A program made the translations under genes and the position numbers. DNA of 64,000 nt, taken from NCBI GenBank assembly GCA_018136815.1, contig CM030938.1:911063-975062 (forward strand), in the 5' to 3' direction. The notes beneath the pieces were generated by a model. The model ran no database searches and was not told the origin of the DNA. It was given only the letters and a program-made list of their open reading frames with translations. Origin of the DNA: Isochrysis galbana. Lineage: Eukaryota > Haptophyta > Isochrysidales > Isochrysidaceae. Positions 1 through 10,144 of this stretch are shown here, one piece after another; the first letter of the stretch is position 1, and each line of letters starts with the position of its first letter.

Positions 1-1700
1 CGTCGATCCAAGCCTCGCCGGGATGTTTCTGAGCGAGAGGTCATCCTAGCCTCATGGGACCAACTGTTTAACATGTCCCCTATGAGGTAGCTTCTCTCTA
101 CAAGAACTCCGACGATTTCGAGCTAATCCACGCCATTCTCAACGGCGGCCTCTCTCGGGCCGGCAATGTTTGGCACTACCGTGTGTTTTTCGAGAAGGAG
201 CACGTGACCAAGTGGGCTCGGAGCCGCTTCTTCCTCGACCGCACCCTCCATCACCAAGTCCGAATGGGCAAAGAACTTTCCGAGATCAAGTTCCCCAAGG
301 GCCTGGCCTCGGACAACGTCCAGACAGCGGCCACCTCCTGGAATGATTTTCGTCTGTCCTTCATCAAGCCACTCGAGCGCGCCCTCTCGCTCGGCTGCGA
401 CCACCGTGAAATCTTTACATCCTTGCTAGCGGCGCCAACTTGTGCACACCGGCAACCAAAGGATTTACGCCTTCCTCCTCGATCTCGCCGAAGATCCGGT
501 TCTCTCTCTCAATCCCGCGCTGGCCTGCGACGTGCTTCTCCGCAAGTGCGACGCCACCTTCGCGGCCAACGTGCCCGGCTTCGCCAAAGACTCCGCCTCC
601 ATGGAGTGGGACCGCCTCGTAGCCCGTGAAGCCGGCTCCGATCTCTTAGAGTTATCCAAGAATTTGGTGCGCGCGTACGTCCGCAAGATGGGTGACGCGA
701 AGGTGGATGCCACGACGGTCTGGGACCACCCAAACATGTCGCACGATATCAATCAACGATTCGAGTCATCATTCGGAACGACAAGGTCGACGCGGCTCGC
801 GGCGTGGATAACGCGACCAAGTTCGGCGAGTGTCTTGCGAAGACTCGCTTCCGCGTCGAGAACCACGAGCTCCCTCGTTCGGTCCCTTTCGTGCGTCAAC
901 CTCTGCCAGCGCTACCTGAGCCCGTACGAACAAGCCCGCGCTGGCCAACAAGCGTCGGTCACGGTCGCCGCCGTGACGCCGCCGGCGACTACTTCCAAGT
1001 CCACCAAGACCGCCAAGGTTGCTAAGACTGCCTCTAACCCCGCAGACACTACGGCTTCGATGGTCGCCGCCGTCCAAGCGGCGGTGGCCGAGGCATTAAA
1101 ATCGCAAAACAACAACTCGAACCGCAAGGCGACTGGCGCTGACAATCGTCGGGCTCCGCCTCCGCCTACGAATTACTCCGCATCGTCTCCGTTACCGGAC
1201 GCACTTCTTGACCGTCCCCTCGGCAAAAGCACGTCTTCCCGTCGCCAATGTGATCCCCCTCCGAACGGCCTTGGGCTTCCGGCCGATTCGGGCCTCTCGG
1301 AATGGGATCCAGGTAGCTGGTCTCGAGCGCGAGCCCGCTTCTGGCAAATCTCTCGTTACGCGCGGGTCACCCGGCCCTTCGCGCTGCGCTCACGCGCTGC
1401 CGTCCCTCGGATGCCACCATGACGGCGCCGCGTCTCGACGACTTAGACCGCGACGTCAAGGAGTGGACCGACGCCAACGGCTGCGCGTACTGCGCCTTTC
1501 GTCCCCGGGCTCCATCTGGTACGCCCGAGGCAGACTTGTGGAAGTATGGCACGGGCGACGGAGCTCATAACCCCGTCGTTTGCCAACCATACATTCGTTT
1601 TCTCTGCGAAGGCGGCAGTGGCGAGTGTGGTAACGACCCAGAAGTCCACCGCCGCCTCCGCACGATGGTTGTTCTCCGTCCGGCCCAGTAGGTCGCCGGC
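1..1700 (+). other. gag-like region of the Ty3/gypsy element (fossil part)
   Basis: This stretch encodes helical, charged protein upstream of the spacer and pol, which is the expected place of gag. Recognisable pieces include a segment with WNDFRLSFIKPLERAL (about 340-390) and a Cys/His-bearing piece containing CAYC near 1480-1500. I did not recognise a classic CCHC knuckle. The assignment rests on position, not on a domain hit. The region looks broken. Confidence 0.5.
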
Positions 1701-1745
1701 GGGGCCCACGTCCGCGCTGTTACCCCCCGCTACCAGTCCAGGGTA

Positions 1746-3830
1746 GTGGGCCTGAACGCCACCCACCAAAAGATCGTATTACGCTACGGCCGAGTACTTC
1801 TACGGCCTCCAACCGGTACCCCCAAGATTCCCCAAGTTCCAGACAAGCCCTGCCACCTCCATCCCCCTCTTTCTCCTGCCTCCTCGCCGATTGCCCCTAT
1901 TTCTCCCAATGCCGATGATTCCATCCTGATTCTCGATATCACGCACGAGTCCTCAAAACCAAGTCAACCGTCACCGCCTCTCTATCAACTCAAGCCGCTC
2001 AACCGCTACCCCCCGCCACTCCTCAAGCATCCCCAGTCCAAGACCTCACGGTCTGCGAAAATCCAGCCGCCGCAGGCCCAATCCAACCTTCAATCCTTCA
2101 AATCAAATTTCGCATGTCCGAGCCACAAAACGTCTCCCGAGTACGAGTCCGAGTCCAAGTCACGTTCAGAATTACCCTCTTCGTCTTACGCCACCGCGAG
2201 CCCATCTACGAGTCTGAGCCCAGTCCAGTCATCACCGGTATCACCAGTCTCCATTACTACGACGATGGAGGCGCAGTTCTCCGGTTCTTCCCCACTTTCT
2301 TTCGAGTCCGAGTCCAAGCCTGTTTTGAGCAAACCCCGTTCTGAGCCATCCGAGTCCGAGTCCGAGTCCGAGTCCGAGTTTACAACGTCACCGAGTCCTA
2401 CCACGCGGTCGACCGCAGGATTAACGGAGCTCCAGCCACTCACTGAGCCTCCGACGACCACTCCTTCCGCGGGAGTGTTCACCTTCGGTCCTCCGCGCCC
2501 GAGTCTGAGTCATTTGGAATCTCCGGTCACTTCCAGAATTCCAACCACAACCGAGCCCCGTTTCACGAGCCACCGCGTATCGAGTCCAAACACAAGCTGA
2601 CGCCGAAGCCCTCGACGACAGCCACTGTGTCCTTGTCCGAGCCACCGTTCGAGTCTCGCCGCAGCCGGCCTGCCACTCCAGCAGGCTGCACGCCGCCGAG
2701 CCGATCCCTTCCGTTTCCGTTCCGAGTCCGAGTCCAATCGCACAAGACAGTGCATCCCGAGCCCGCGTAATCAAGCCCGTCACCGAGTCCGAGATTTCGG
2801 CCGCACCGAGCCAACCGGTGCTGGCCACCGTGCCCCTATTGTCATCACAAGCTTCAGCTTCGTCCTCACCGACGGTTGCGACGCCAGGGGGCTTCACCTT
2901 TGAGCCGGCCCCGTCCGTTCCCATTTCGAAAGTTAGCCCTGTTATTGGCGTCCAGCACGCCAGAAACGACGAGTCCGAGTCCGAGTACAAATTAACGTCA
3001 CCGCGGAGTCCGCGGTCGACCACCGGCGTTCCCACGCCACCCCATCAACCGAGAGCCCTGGAGGAGCTTGAACAGCCGTCTCCTAGCCCCTCTCAAGTCG
3101 CCGAGTCTTCCGAATTCGAGTCTGAATCCACCGTAATTTCAGCGGTCCATCCACCCGCTAGCCCGAGCCAAGTCCTCCGAAGAATGCTTCGCATTGCAGA
3201 ACCTCTTCGGCCACTACCCACGCCAGCCGCTGCCGCAGAGCCACCACCCTGGCCCCAGCCTTCCCCGCAGCCGGCTTCTACGACAGCCACGTCCCTTCTT
3301 TCGCCGGCGCCGACCCCGCCGACGACAGAATGCAACGACGTCTCCTCTTCCGACGTGACCATGGAGAGTGACCACAACTCCTCTGCACGTCGAGGAACGG
3401 CGGCCTCCCAAACCGAGCTTCTACGCCCATTGAGCCAGCCCAACCGAGTCCCTGAGCCATGTCCTTCATGTCTCTCACCGGTGGTCTCGCGGCCGCGGCG
3501 TCCGTCGCCGCCGTCCGACACCCCACTTCCCCGAGTTTCTTCGTCAATCCCGTCCTCCGAGCCCGTCTCTACGTCGTCGATATCCGAGTCTTCTTCCATT
3601 CGTCCTACGTCGCTGCGGCCACCGGTCGCCGCCTCCGAGCACTGCCTGCCTCTCGATACCACTGCCACCACCATCATGCGCGTGGCAGCGATCAATGCGT
3701 CCGCGATCCAGCCCTTCGATTCCTCTCAAAACAACTCCGATGTCGGCACCCGTGATGATACCCCGTCACCCGCTCTCCACGCTCTCGCCTCTCTTCGTGC
3801 ACGAGCGAGCGGCTCTGCGGTGGTATTACC
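1746..3830 (+). other. Ser/Pro/Glu-rich low-complexity spacer of the Ty3/gypsy element
   Basis: About 2 kb between gag and the methylase-like part encodes almost only Ser, Pro, Thr, Glu and Ala, with recurring ESESE runs written by GAGTCC hexamers (clearest at 2351-2378). No domain is visible. Such disordered linkers between gag and pol are unusual in length for this family. Several long antisense reading frames here are composition artefacts. Confidence 0.6.
2351..2378 (+). repeat. (GAGTCC)n hexanucleotide repeat
   Basis: Four to five perfect GAGTCC units lie inside the retroelement spacer, with scattered single and double units from 2140 to 3125. In the open frame they give alternating Glu-Ser. 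Slippage of this hexamer probably lengthened the spacer. Confidence 0.85.
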
Positions 3831-3984
3831 TCGGCACCTCACGGAGGCAGCCCAAGAGCTTCGCCGGCCTCGCAATGGCACCCTAGCCTCGCCTGCCGCC
3901 GCGCTACCCAAGCACTTCGATGAGCTTTGCGCTGAGCTCACGAAGATGAATCAACGAGTCCAAGACGGGCTGACGTCTGGCTGT

Positions 3985-4560
3985 CACGCACCACGCGTTC
4001 TCGTCGTTGGCGAGACGAGCGGCGTCGTCTCCTCCATGTTCCTACTCGCCGGTGCTGATGTAGCTACGTGCGATTTGTATCCTTCCGAGATCGATTACGT
4101 GCCCCACTTCCAAGGCGACGCGCTTCATGTCCAAAACCTAGGTTGGGACCTAGTCATCGCCCACCCGCCCTGCACGTACCTCTCCGCTGTCAGCAGTCAA
4201 TGGCTCTCCAAGAACCCGGACGTCGTGCCGCTCTTGAGTCGGCCGCTCGCGTCTTCAAGTCAATGGCCTCCGCCACTGCTCCGTTTGTAGCGGTCGAGAA
4301 CCTCGGATGCATGCGGAAGCTCGCCGTTTAGTCGGGGGGTTGACCCCGACCCAATTCGTCCAACCCTGGGAGCACGGCACTGGACACCAGAAAGCCACCG
4401 GGTTGTACCTCACCAAAGGGCTGCCGCCCCTCCAGCCAACTTGCGTCGTGGATGGCCGTGAGTCGGCCATGGCTAACCTCTCTCCTTCACCGCACCGTGG
4501 CGCTCTTCGCAGCCGCACCTACGTCGGTGTAGCTGGAGCGATGGCGATCCATTGGATGCC
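3985..4560 (+). other. phage-type DNA methylase-like domain inside the Ty3/gypsy element (fossil part)
   Basis: The stretch encodes motifs of a phage and bacterial protein family usually annotated as DNA (cytosine) methyltransferase-like. The left part has VLVVGETSG followed by an acidic CDLYPSE and then GWDLVIAHPPCTYLS. The right part, the first 85 or so residues of the pol ORF, has FVQPWEHGTGHQKAT, GLPPLQPT and RSRTYVGVAGAMAIHW. The PPC-T motif corresponds to the catalytic PPC of C5-cytosine methylases; activity of the phage family itself is not established to my knowledge. The right part is continuous with protease-RT, so the domain belongs to the element and not to a neighbour. It looks broken or split by about one break. 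Captured cytosine methylases are known in some eukaryotic retrotransposons, but I know of none of this phage type. Confidence 0.72.
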
Positions 4561-7500
4561 GGTTCTTCTTCGACATTTGAGCCAACAGCGAGACCAGACG
4601 TCGACGAAGAAATTGTCCGCGTTAGAGCTACTCGCTTGCGCGCGGTGCAGCCTATTGGACCGGCCTTCACTTAGCTCGACCGAGGCTACCGCCTACGAGC
4701 CGTGGTCGGCTCTTCATCGTTATGAGAGGGGGAGGGAAACGAGTGAAGTTTCTTCCGACCCCGTTGTTTCCCGTCCAGCTACTCCCGAGTCAGACAACCA
4801 CGAAGACCAAAAAGAAACCCACGATAACCACGACAACGACACGCCACTCCACGCCTCCGAGTCTACACTCCACGACCCATTCTCTCCATGGACCGCCCCG
4901 CCTCCGGCACGCGCGAGCTCGCCGCGTCCGACGACGCCGACGACTCTCCGGAAGCGGCGCCAACAATGGCAATCATTCGGAGTGAACGGGGACCAGAAAT
5001 GGTCCAACGTCACGCTCGAAACCGCTGACGAAATAAGAGCGCAAGCTCTAGCCGGACGAAACGCCGACGAGGAATCCGACCTCGCCGCTGCCGTCCGAGC
5101 GCCGATCGAGTTCGTGGAAGCCAAAGGCATCCGCGCCGAAGAGCTAGCCTCATTAGTTCGAAGACCCAAGACAGAAGCCCAAGCCCGTCTCGAGAAAGAT
5201 TGGGAAAAGATGTCCGACCACCCGAGGCACCCCACCGACAAGAGAGGCCTGGGCTACACTAGTCCCAAGCTATCACCCTGTACCGCTACCAACGAGGACG
5301 ACCCCTCTAGGCCCTCTGCCACGATAGCGGCAGTCGGAGTACCCGAAGAGACGACGACCAGTTTGACGACGAATTCACCCGAGCAACGACGCTGGCGACC
5401 AACCCCGTCCCTGTCCGACACCATTGCACACGTGACCGCGCACCGGCCGGAGAGCGTCGTGGATACCCTACCATCTGCCTACCCAAGGCATTGTCTATAT
5501 GTTCGAGATCTAATGGTCTGCCGCTCCGGCGAGGCTGCCGGCAAAGAAGGAGTAATCTTAGCCGACTCCGCCCTCACGGTCAACAGCACACTCGCTGACA
5601 CCGGAGCTGGCCCGTCGGTCGTGACCACTTCCCTCTTGTCCAGCCTACCCAACGACGCATGCGTCGAGCGGCTGCCGCAAGCCGTAGTGACACCGCTCCA
5701 TGGCCCAGACGGCCTACCTCTTATCACGCGAGGCAAGGCTCGAATCGTTTTCTCCGTCGGTGGATTTCTCTTTCGTCATACGTTCATGGTGATTGAAGGC
5801 AACCCGATGCTACTGCTCGGGAACGACTTCTTAGCTACGCACGCCGCTTCGATTCAGCTCGCCTCCGACAGCGCGGACGGCTCTATCACCCTCGGTGCCC
5901 CATCCACGGTGGCTCCTCTTGAGGTTAATGGCAGTCCAAGCCCCGACGCTCCGCCGATCTTTCGCGTCTCGACGTCACCGATAGCGGTGGTCCCTGTCAG
6001 CATGACTTGTGCACAGGTCTGTCCGACCTCCGCGAACCCAATCACGACTGACTTCTTCCGAGGGCCGCAAGCCGCCGAAAACGACAACCAGCTAGTCTCC
6101 GAGCCGCTCTTCAACACGGCCGATGAGTTTGCCGCCAAAGCGCCGGCGTCTTGTGGCTCCGAGTACCTCCTATATACCCATGAACCTATCACGATCCCGG
6201 CCTATCATCGGGCGACGTTTCACGTCCGAATTCCGCTAGCTCTTCGAGAACACGAAGACTGCGCCATGCTCGTGGACCGGCTCCCTACACGCGAGACTAT
6301 TGACAGCTCTCCGCTCGTCATCCCTCAAGTAGAGAGGCCGAAATCCGACCACACCATCGCGGTTACGGTGGCCAATACTGACCCCAAACCACTACACCTT
6401 CCGTCGTTCCATCCTGTAGCTTCGCTACAGGTTCGATTCAAGATTCACGCTGGAACTTATCACCGCGTCGGTGACAATAACTCGCCGGATGTGATTGAGT
6501 CGCTCAACGAGGACCAACGCAAGCTCCTCGAGGCAGCCAAGATCGACCCCGAGGGCCGTCTCTCGATGCCCCAACGTGAACAAGTTCGTCGTCTACTGGC
6601 CCGACGTATCGCTGCTTTCGCAATTGACCCGACTAACCCGAATCACACTCACGTGATGGAGGTAGAGCTACCGCTCAACCCCGGAGCCGAAGCTCACCGT
6701 CACGCACCGTCTAGAGTTGGACGAGAGGGTGAGAAGATCATAGAGGACGAAGTTTGCAAGATGGAGTCCGCGGGCATCATTAGGAAATCAAATTCGTCGT
6801 GGGCCTCTCGAGTCGTGTTAGTCACTAAGAAGGATGGCTCCGTACGTTTCTGCGTAGATTATCGCGACGTCAACTCCAAGCTTCGTCTAGAGGACAGCCC
6901 TCTTCCCCTCACGGTAGAAGCCATCGACCGATTGTCGTCCGGTCAAGGCAACCTCGATTCTCTATTCCTTTGCACCCTGGACCTGGCATCTGGTTTCTGG
7001 GGTATACCGATCAAAGAATCCGATAAACATATCACCGCGTTCACTACTCATCGCGGCAAGTACGAGTTCAATTACTTGCCTTTCGGTGTTCAATCCGGTC
7101 CCTCGTATATGTGCCGCCTCATGGACGCCGTTCTCGGTGGGCTGGCATGGGAGATTTGTATGCCATACTTGGATGATGTCGGCGCCTGGTCGACAGGTGT
7201 AGGTGACTCGCTGCAGGCCAGGGAAGAGTCGTCATTCCAACAAATGTTACACCGTCTTGATCTTGTCTTGGAACGTCTCATCTGGGCGGGCCTCACTTGC
7301 AAGATGTCGAAATGCGTTTTCTTTGCCACCTCGGCTGAATATCTCGGCCACGTTGTTTCGCGTGAAGGTCTTCGGATGGATCCCAAGAAAGTGGAAGCTG
7401 TCTCGAAAATCGACCCAACCCAAATCAACTCGATCGAAGCCGTCCGTTCGTTCCTTGGATTGTGCTCCTACTACCGCCGTTTCATCCGTCGTTTTGCGAT

Positions 7501-9880
7501 CCGTGCGGCGCCGTTAACCGCTCTCACGCGGAAAGGGTGCGACGTCCCGGTCGAGTCGCAAACAGAAGCCTGTCGACAGGCTATCGAAGATCTCAAGCAA
7601 GCTATCTGTGAAGAACCCGTACTTGCACCTCCTCGAGACGACCGTCCTTTCCTCGTTAAAACCGACGGTGCTAGCAAGCTCGGCATCGCCGGCGTCCTCG
7701 CCCAAAAAGACGACGAAGGGAGAGAGCGCGTCGTTGCATACTACGGTCGTAGCTTGAGTCCGGCTGAGCGCCATTGGACAGTCACTGAAATCGAACTTCT
7801 AGCAGCGCTAGAATCGATCCGAAATTGGAGGCCTTATCTTTGGGGTCGCCACTTCACCCTCGTCGTAGACCATTCAGCTTTGCGCTGGCTTCACACGATG
7901 AAAGATCAAGTCACCGGTGGTCCAGCCTCGCGCCTCATGCGATGGGTCCTAAAGCTAGCCGAATATAGATTCGACGTCGTGCACAAACCTGGAGTCACTC
8001 ACTGGGACGCCGACGGCTTATCCCGCTTAGTTGCTCTCGAGCCTGATCACGATCCTCTCCATCTCGAGGAGAGTGACGCCCATTCTTTCGATTCTTCTGA
8101 AATTCACGACATAGTCGCCGCCGCGGTTACTTCATCCACCCTCACCGCTCGCCGCCAACAAGCAAGCGATAGGCTCGCTCGTCAAGCATCGGAATCTTCG
8201 GAGTCGATTACCTCCTCGTATCTCGATGTGGGCGTGCCTCATGCCGACGAATTACGTCAAGCGCTCTCTACCGACGATCTCGCCAGCTCGATCCTTTCTG
8301 AAGTCGAGTCGATCCTTCCGAAAGCTTCCTCTTCGATTGACTCTAGCTCGTCGTCGAAGAAAAGTTCCCGATTCCTCCTTCGCGATGGCCTACTCTACTA
8401 CCGCTCCTCAGAAGCGGAAGAGGCTCCTCTTCGTTTGTACATTCCGGAGTCCCTTCGTGACACGTACCTCCGCGCCTACCATGACCACCTTGGTCACCCA
8501 GGTGCGACAAGGACGTCTACCCTACTTCGTACTCGAGTGTACTGGCCTGGCATGTCCGCCTCTGTATCGGAATACGTTCGAGAGTGCCACGAATGCATTC
8601 TTGGCAAACCGTTACCGCGACCGCTCGCCCATCCATCCGGTCTTTCCATCGGATCTTATCCTTTCGACGTCGTCTATTGCGATATTCTTTCGATGGCGCC
8701 CACTCACGATTTCGTATCCGGCCGCTCCGGTTTTGACAAGCTGATTGTTTTCGTCGATTCTCTCTCTCGTTGGATTGAAGCTGAGCCTTGCAACGGTAAC
8801 CCCTCGTCCTCGAAATGTCTAGACGTCTTCATGCGTCTCATCGTATCTCGTTATGGAGTCCCTCGCCAACTTCGAACCGACGCCGGCTCGAATCTTTGCT
8901 CTCGATTAGTGGACCTAATTCTCAAAGCGACCGGCACGGACTTGAGCACTACTGAAGCCTATCGCCACGAAGGCGTAGGGCTAGTAGAAAGAGCTCAACA
9001 AACTCTCCTCACGATGACTCGAGTCTCCAATGAAGGCGGCGCCCATTGGGTCGATCACCTTCCGTTTCTTCTCATGTCTATGCGAGCGACCGCCGGTCGC
9101 GTCGTACCCAAGTCACCCGCGGCTATCTTGTTTGGTCGGGAGCTTCGTCTTCCAGCTCAACTTGCTGACCCTGCTCCTGTTCTTGAGTTGCTTCCATCTA
9201 GGCCTCCGTCCGATGCCGTCACTTACGCCACCGAGCTCAATAAGAAGCTTCTCGAGTCGTGGCGTTCCGCCCTCGAAAGTACTCAAGAAGCCCAACGTGA
9301 ATCGATGCGCTCCGCCTCTCAAAAGTCTAAACTCGGTGTTACCTTCAAACAAGGAGACAGAGTTTGTCGTCGAATCCCTGGCCACGCCAACAAACTTCAA
9401 TACCTCTACTCCGGTCCTTACCGAGTAGAAGAAGCCATCTCGGCCACTCGATACCGTCTACGCGATCTCGAAAATCGTCAAGTCAAGGATGAAGTTCACA
9501 TTTCCAATCTTCGTCCGTACTTTACCGTCACCGATTCGTCTCCGCTCGCTGGAGATGAGTATTTGGTCGAAGAGTTACTCGATCGCAAGGGCGATGGAGT
9601 TTCATTCAAGTATCTCGTCAAATGGCGCGGCTATCCTCGTTCTGAAGCTACTTGGGAGTCTCGAATTGAGTTGCTTCGGCGTTGTGCTGATCTAGTTGAG
9701 TCGTACGACACCACTTTCGACCGCCGTCCGGTTCAACCCCAAGCTCACTCCGCTGTAGACTCCTCTTCAAGTCCAAGTTCAAGTCCCCAGTCTAATCAAG
9801 TTCCACGTCGAGTTCAAGAGTCAAATCGTATTCCTCCTGATCTGCCTTCAAGTCGTACCCGTTCTCGTTCACGTTCGTAG
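4307..9880 (+). CDS. Ty3/gypsy pol polyprotein with chromodomain
   Basis: An open frame of 1857 codons. About residues 18-85 are the C-terminal part of the methylase-like domain. The aspartic protease motif DTGAG is at residue 431. The reverse transcriptase carries YLDD near residue 954, preceded by PFGVQSGPS. RNase H shows TDGAS near 1118. The integrase has an HHCC zinc finger (HLGHPGATRT through CHEC, about 1391-1425), then the catalytic Asp of YCDIL, the Asp of RTDAGSN and a downstream Glu. A chromodomain (YLVEELLDRK, KYLVKWRGY, ATWE) sits near 1752-1795 and would steer integration to chromatin marks. Particles would form in the cytoplasm and cDNA would integrate in the nucleus. The upstream boundary is uncertain because the ORF simply opens at 4307. 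The frame looks whole. Confidence 0.93.
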   Translation: MHAEARRLVGGLTPTQFVQPWEHGTGHQKATGLYLTKGLPPLQPTCVVDGRESAMANLSPSPHRGALRSRTYVGVAGAMAIHWMPVLLRHLSQQRDQTSTKKLSALELLACARCSLLDRPSLSSTEATAYEPWSALHRYERGRETSEVSSDPVVSRPATPESDNHEDQKETHDNHDNDTPLHASESTLHDPFSPWTAPPPARASSPRPTTPTTLRKRRQQWQSFGVNGDQKWSNVTLETADEIRAQALAGRNADEESDLAAAVRAPIEFVEAKGIRAEELASLVRRPKTEAQARLEKDWEKMSDHPRHPTDKRGLGYTSPKLSPCTATNEDDPSRPSATIAAVGVPEETTTSLTTNSPEQRRWRPTPSLSDTIAHVTAHRPESVVDTLPSAYPRHCLYVRDLMVCRSGEAAGKEGVILADSALTVNSTLADTGAGPSVVTTSLLSSLPNDACVERLPQAVVTPLHGPDGLPLITRGKARIVFSVGGFLFRHTFMVIEGNPMLLLGNDFLATHAASIQLASDSADGSITLGAPSTVAPLEVNGSPSPDAPPIFRVSTSPIAVVPVSMTCAQVCPTSANPITTDFFRGPQAAENDNQLVSEPLFNTADEFAAKAPASCGSEYLLYTHEPITIPAYHRATFHVRIPLALREHEDCAMLVDRLPTRETIDSSPLVIPQVERPKSDHTIAVTVANTDPKPLHLPSFHPVASLQVRFKIHAGTYHRVGDNNSPDVIESLNEDQRKLLEAAKIDPEGRLSMPQREQVRRLLARRIAAFAIDPTNPNHTHVMEVELPLNPGAEAHRHAPSRVGREGEKIIEDEVCKMESAGIIRKSNSSWASRVVLVTKKDGSVRFCVDYRDVNSKLRLEDSPLPLTVEAIDRLSSGQGNLDSLFLCTLDLASGFWGIPIKESDKHITAFTTHRGKYEFNYLPFGVQSGPSYMCRLMDAVLGGLAWEICMPYLDDVGAWSTGVGDSLQAREESSFQQMLHRLDLVLERLIWAGLTCKMSKCVFFATSAEYLGHVVSREGLRMDPKKVEAVSKIDPTQINSIEAVRSFLGLCSYYRRFIRRFAIRAAPLTALTRKGCDVPVESQTEACRQAIEDLKQAICEEPVLAPPRDDRPFLVKTDGASKLGIAGVLAQKDDEGRERVVAYYGRSLSPAERHWTVTEIELLAALESIRNWRPYLWGRHFTLVVDHSALRWLHTMKDQVTGGPASRLMRWVLKLAEYRFDVVHKPGVTHWDADGLSRLVALEPDHDPLHLEESDAHSFDSSEIHDIVAAAVTSSTLTARRQQASDRLARQASESSESITSSYLDVGVPHADELRQALSTDDLASSILSEVESILPKASSSIDSSSSSKKSSRFLLRDGLLYYRSSEAEEAPLRLYIPESLRDTYLRAYHDHLGHPGATRTSTLLRTRVYWPGMSASVSEYVRECHECILGKPLPRPLAHPSGLSIGSYPFDVVYCDILSMAPTHDFVSGRSGFDKLIVFVDSLSRWIEAEPCNGNPSSSKCLDVFMRLIVSRYGVPRQLRTDAGSNLCSRLVDLILKATGTDLSTTEAYRHEGVGLVERAQQTLLTMTRVSNEGGAHWVDHLPFLLMSMRATAGRVVPKSPAAILFGRELRLPAQLADPAPVLELLPSRPPSDAVTYATELNKKLLESWRSALESTQEAQRESMRSASQKSKLGVTFKQGDRVCRRIPGHANKLQYLYSGPYRVEEAISATRYRLRDLENRQVKDEVHISNLRPYFTVTDSSPLAGDEYLVEELLDRKGDGVSFKYLVKWRGYPRSEATWESRIELLRRCADLVESYDTTFDRRPVQPQAHSAVDSSSSPSSSPQSNQVPRRVQESNRIPPDLPSSRTRSRSRS

Positions 9881-10144
9881 CGCTAAGTGCTAAGTCGACC
9901 GGAAGTGGATGATTAGCGTCGCGTCAGCGCCTGACCCAGCGCAACTGCCCGAGCAAAACTCCTGTAAAAGGGAGAACGTGGTAGGACGTGGCGTACGAAA
10001 TCGGGGGCCGCCGCGCTAAGCTGCCGATTTTGTGCTCGCTTTGGATCCATGGGTTAATCCTCCTCTTCTAAGTCTCTCGTCTCGTATGGTTAAATGAACT
10101 CTCTTGGCTCGACATCGGGAGACGTCTCGATTTAAGTCGGGGGG
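9881..10144 (+). other. 3' untranslated region and polypurine tract of the Ty3/gypsy element
   Basis: After the pol stop, 264 bp lead to AAGTCGGGGGG at 10134-10144, immediately followed by TGTTGT, the LTR start. The same PPT spelling occurs at 18490-18500 before another LTR and at 38729-38738 at the end of a partial copy. This supports its role as plus-strand primer. Confidence 0.75.
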
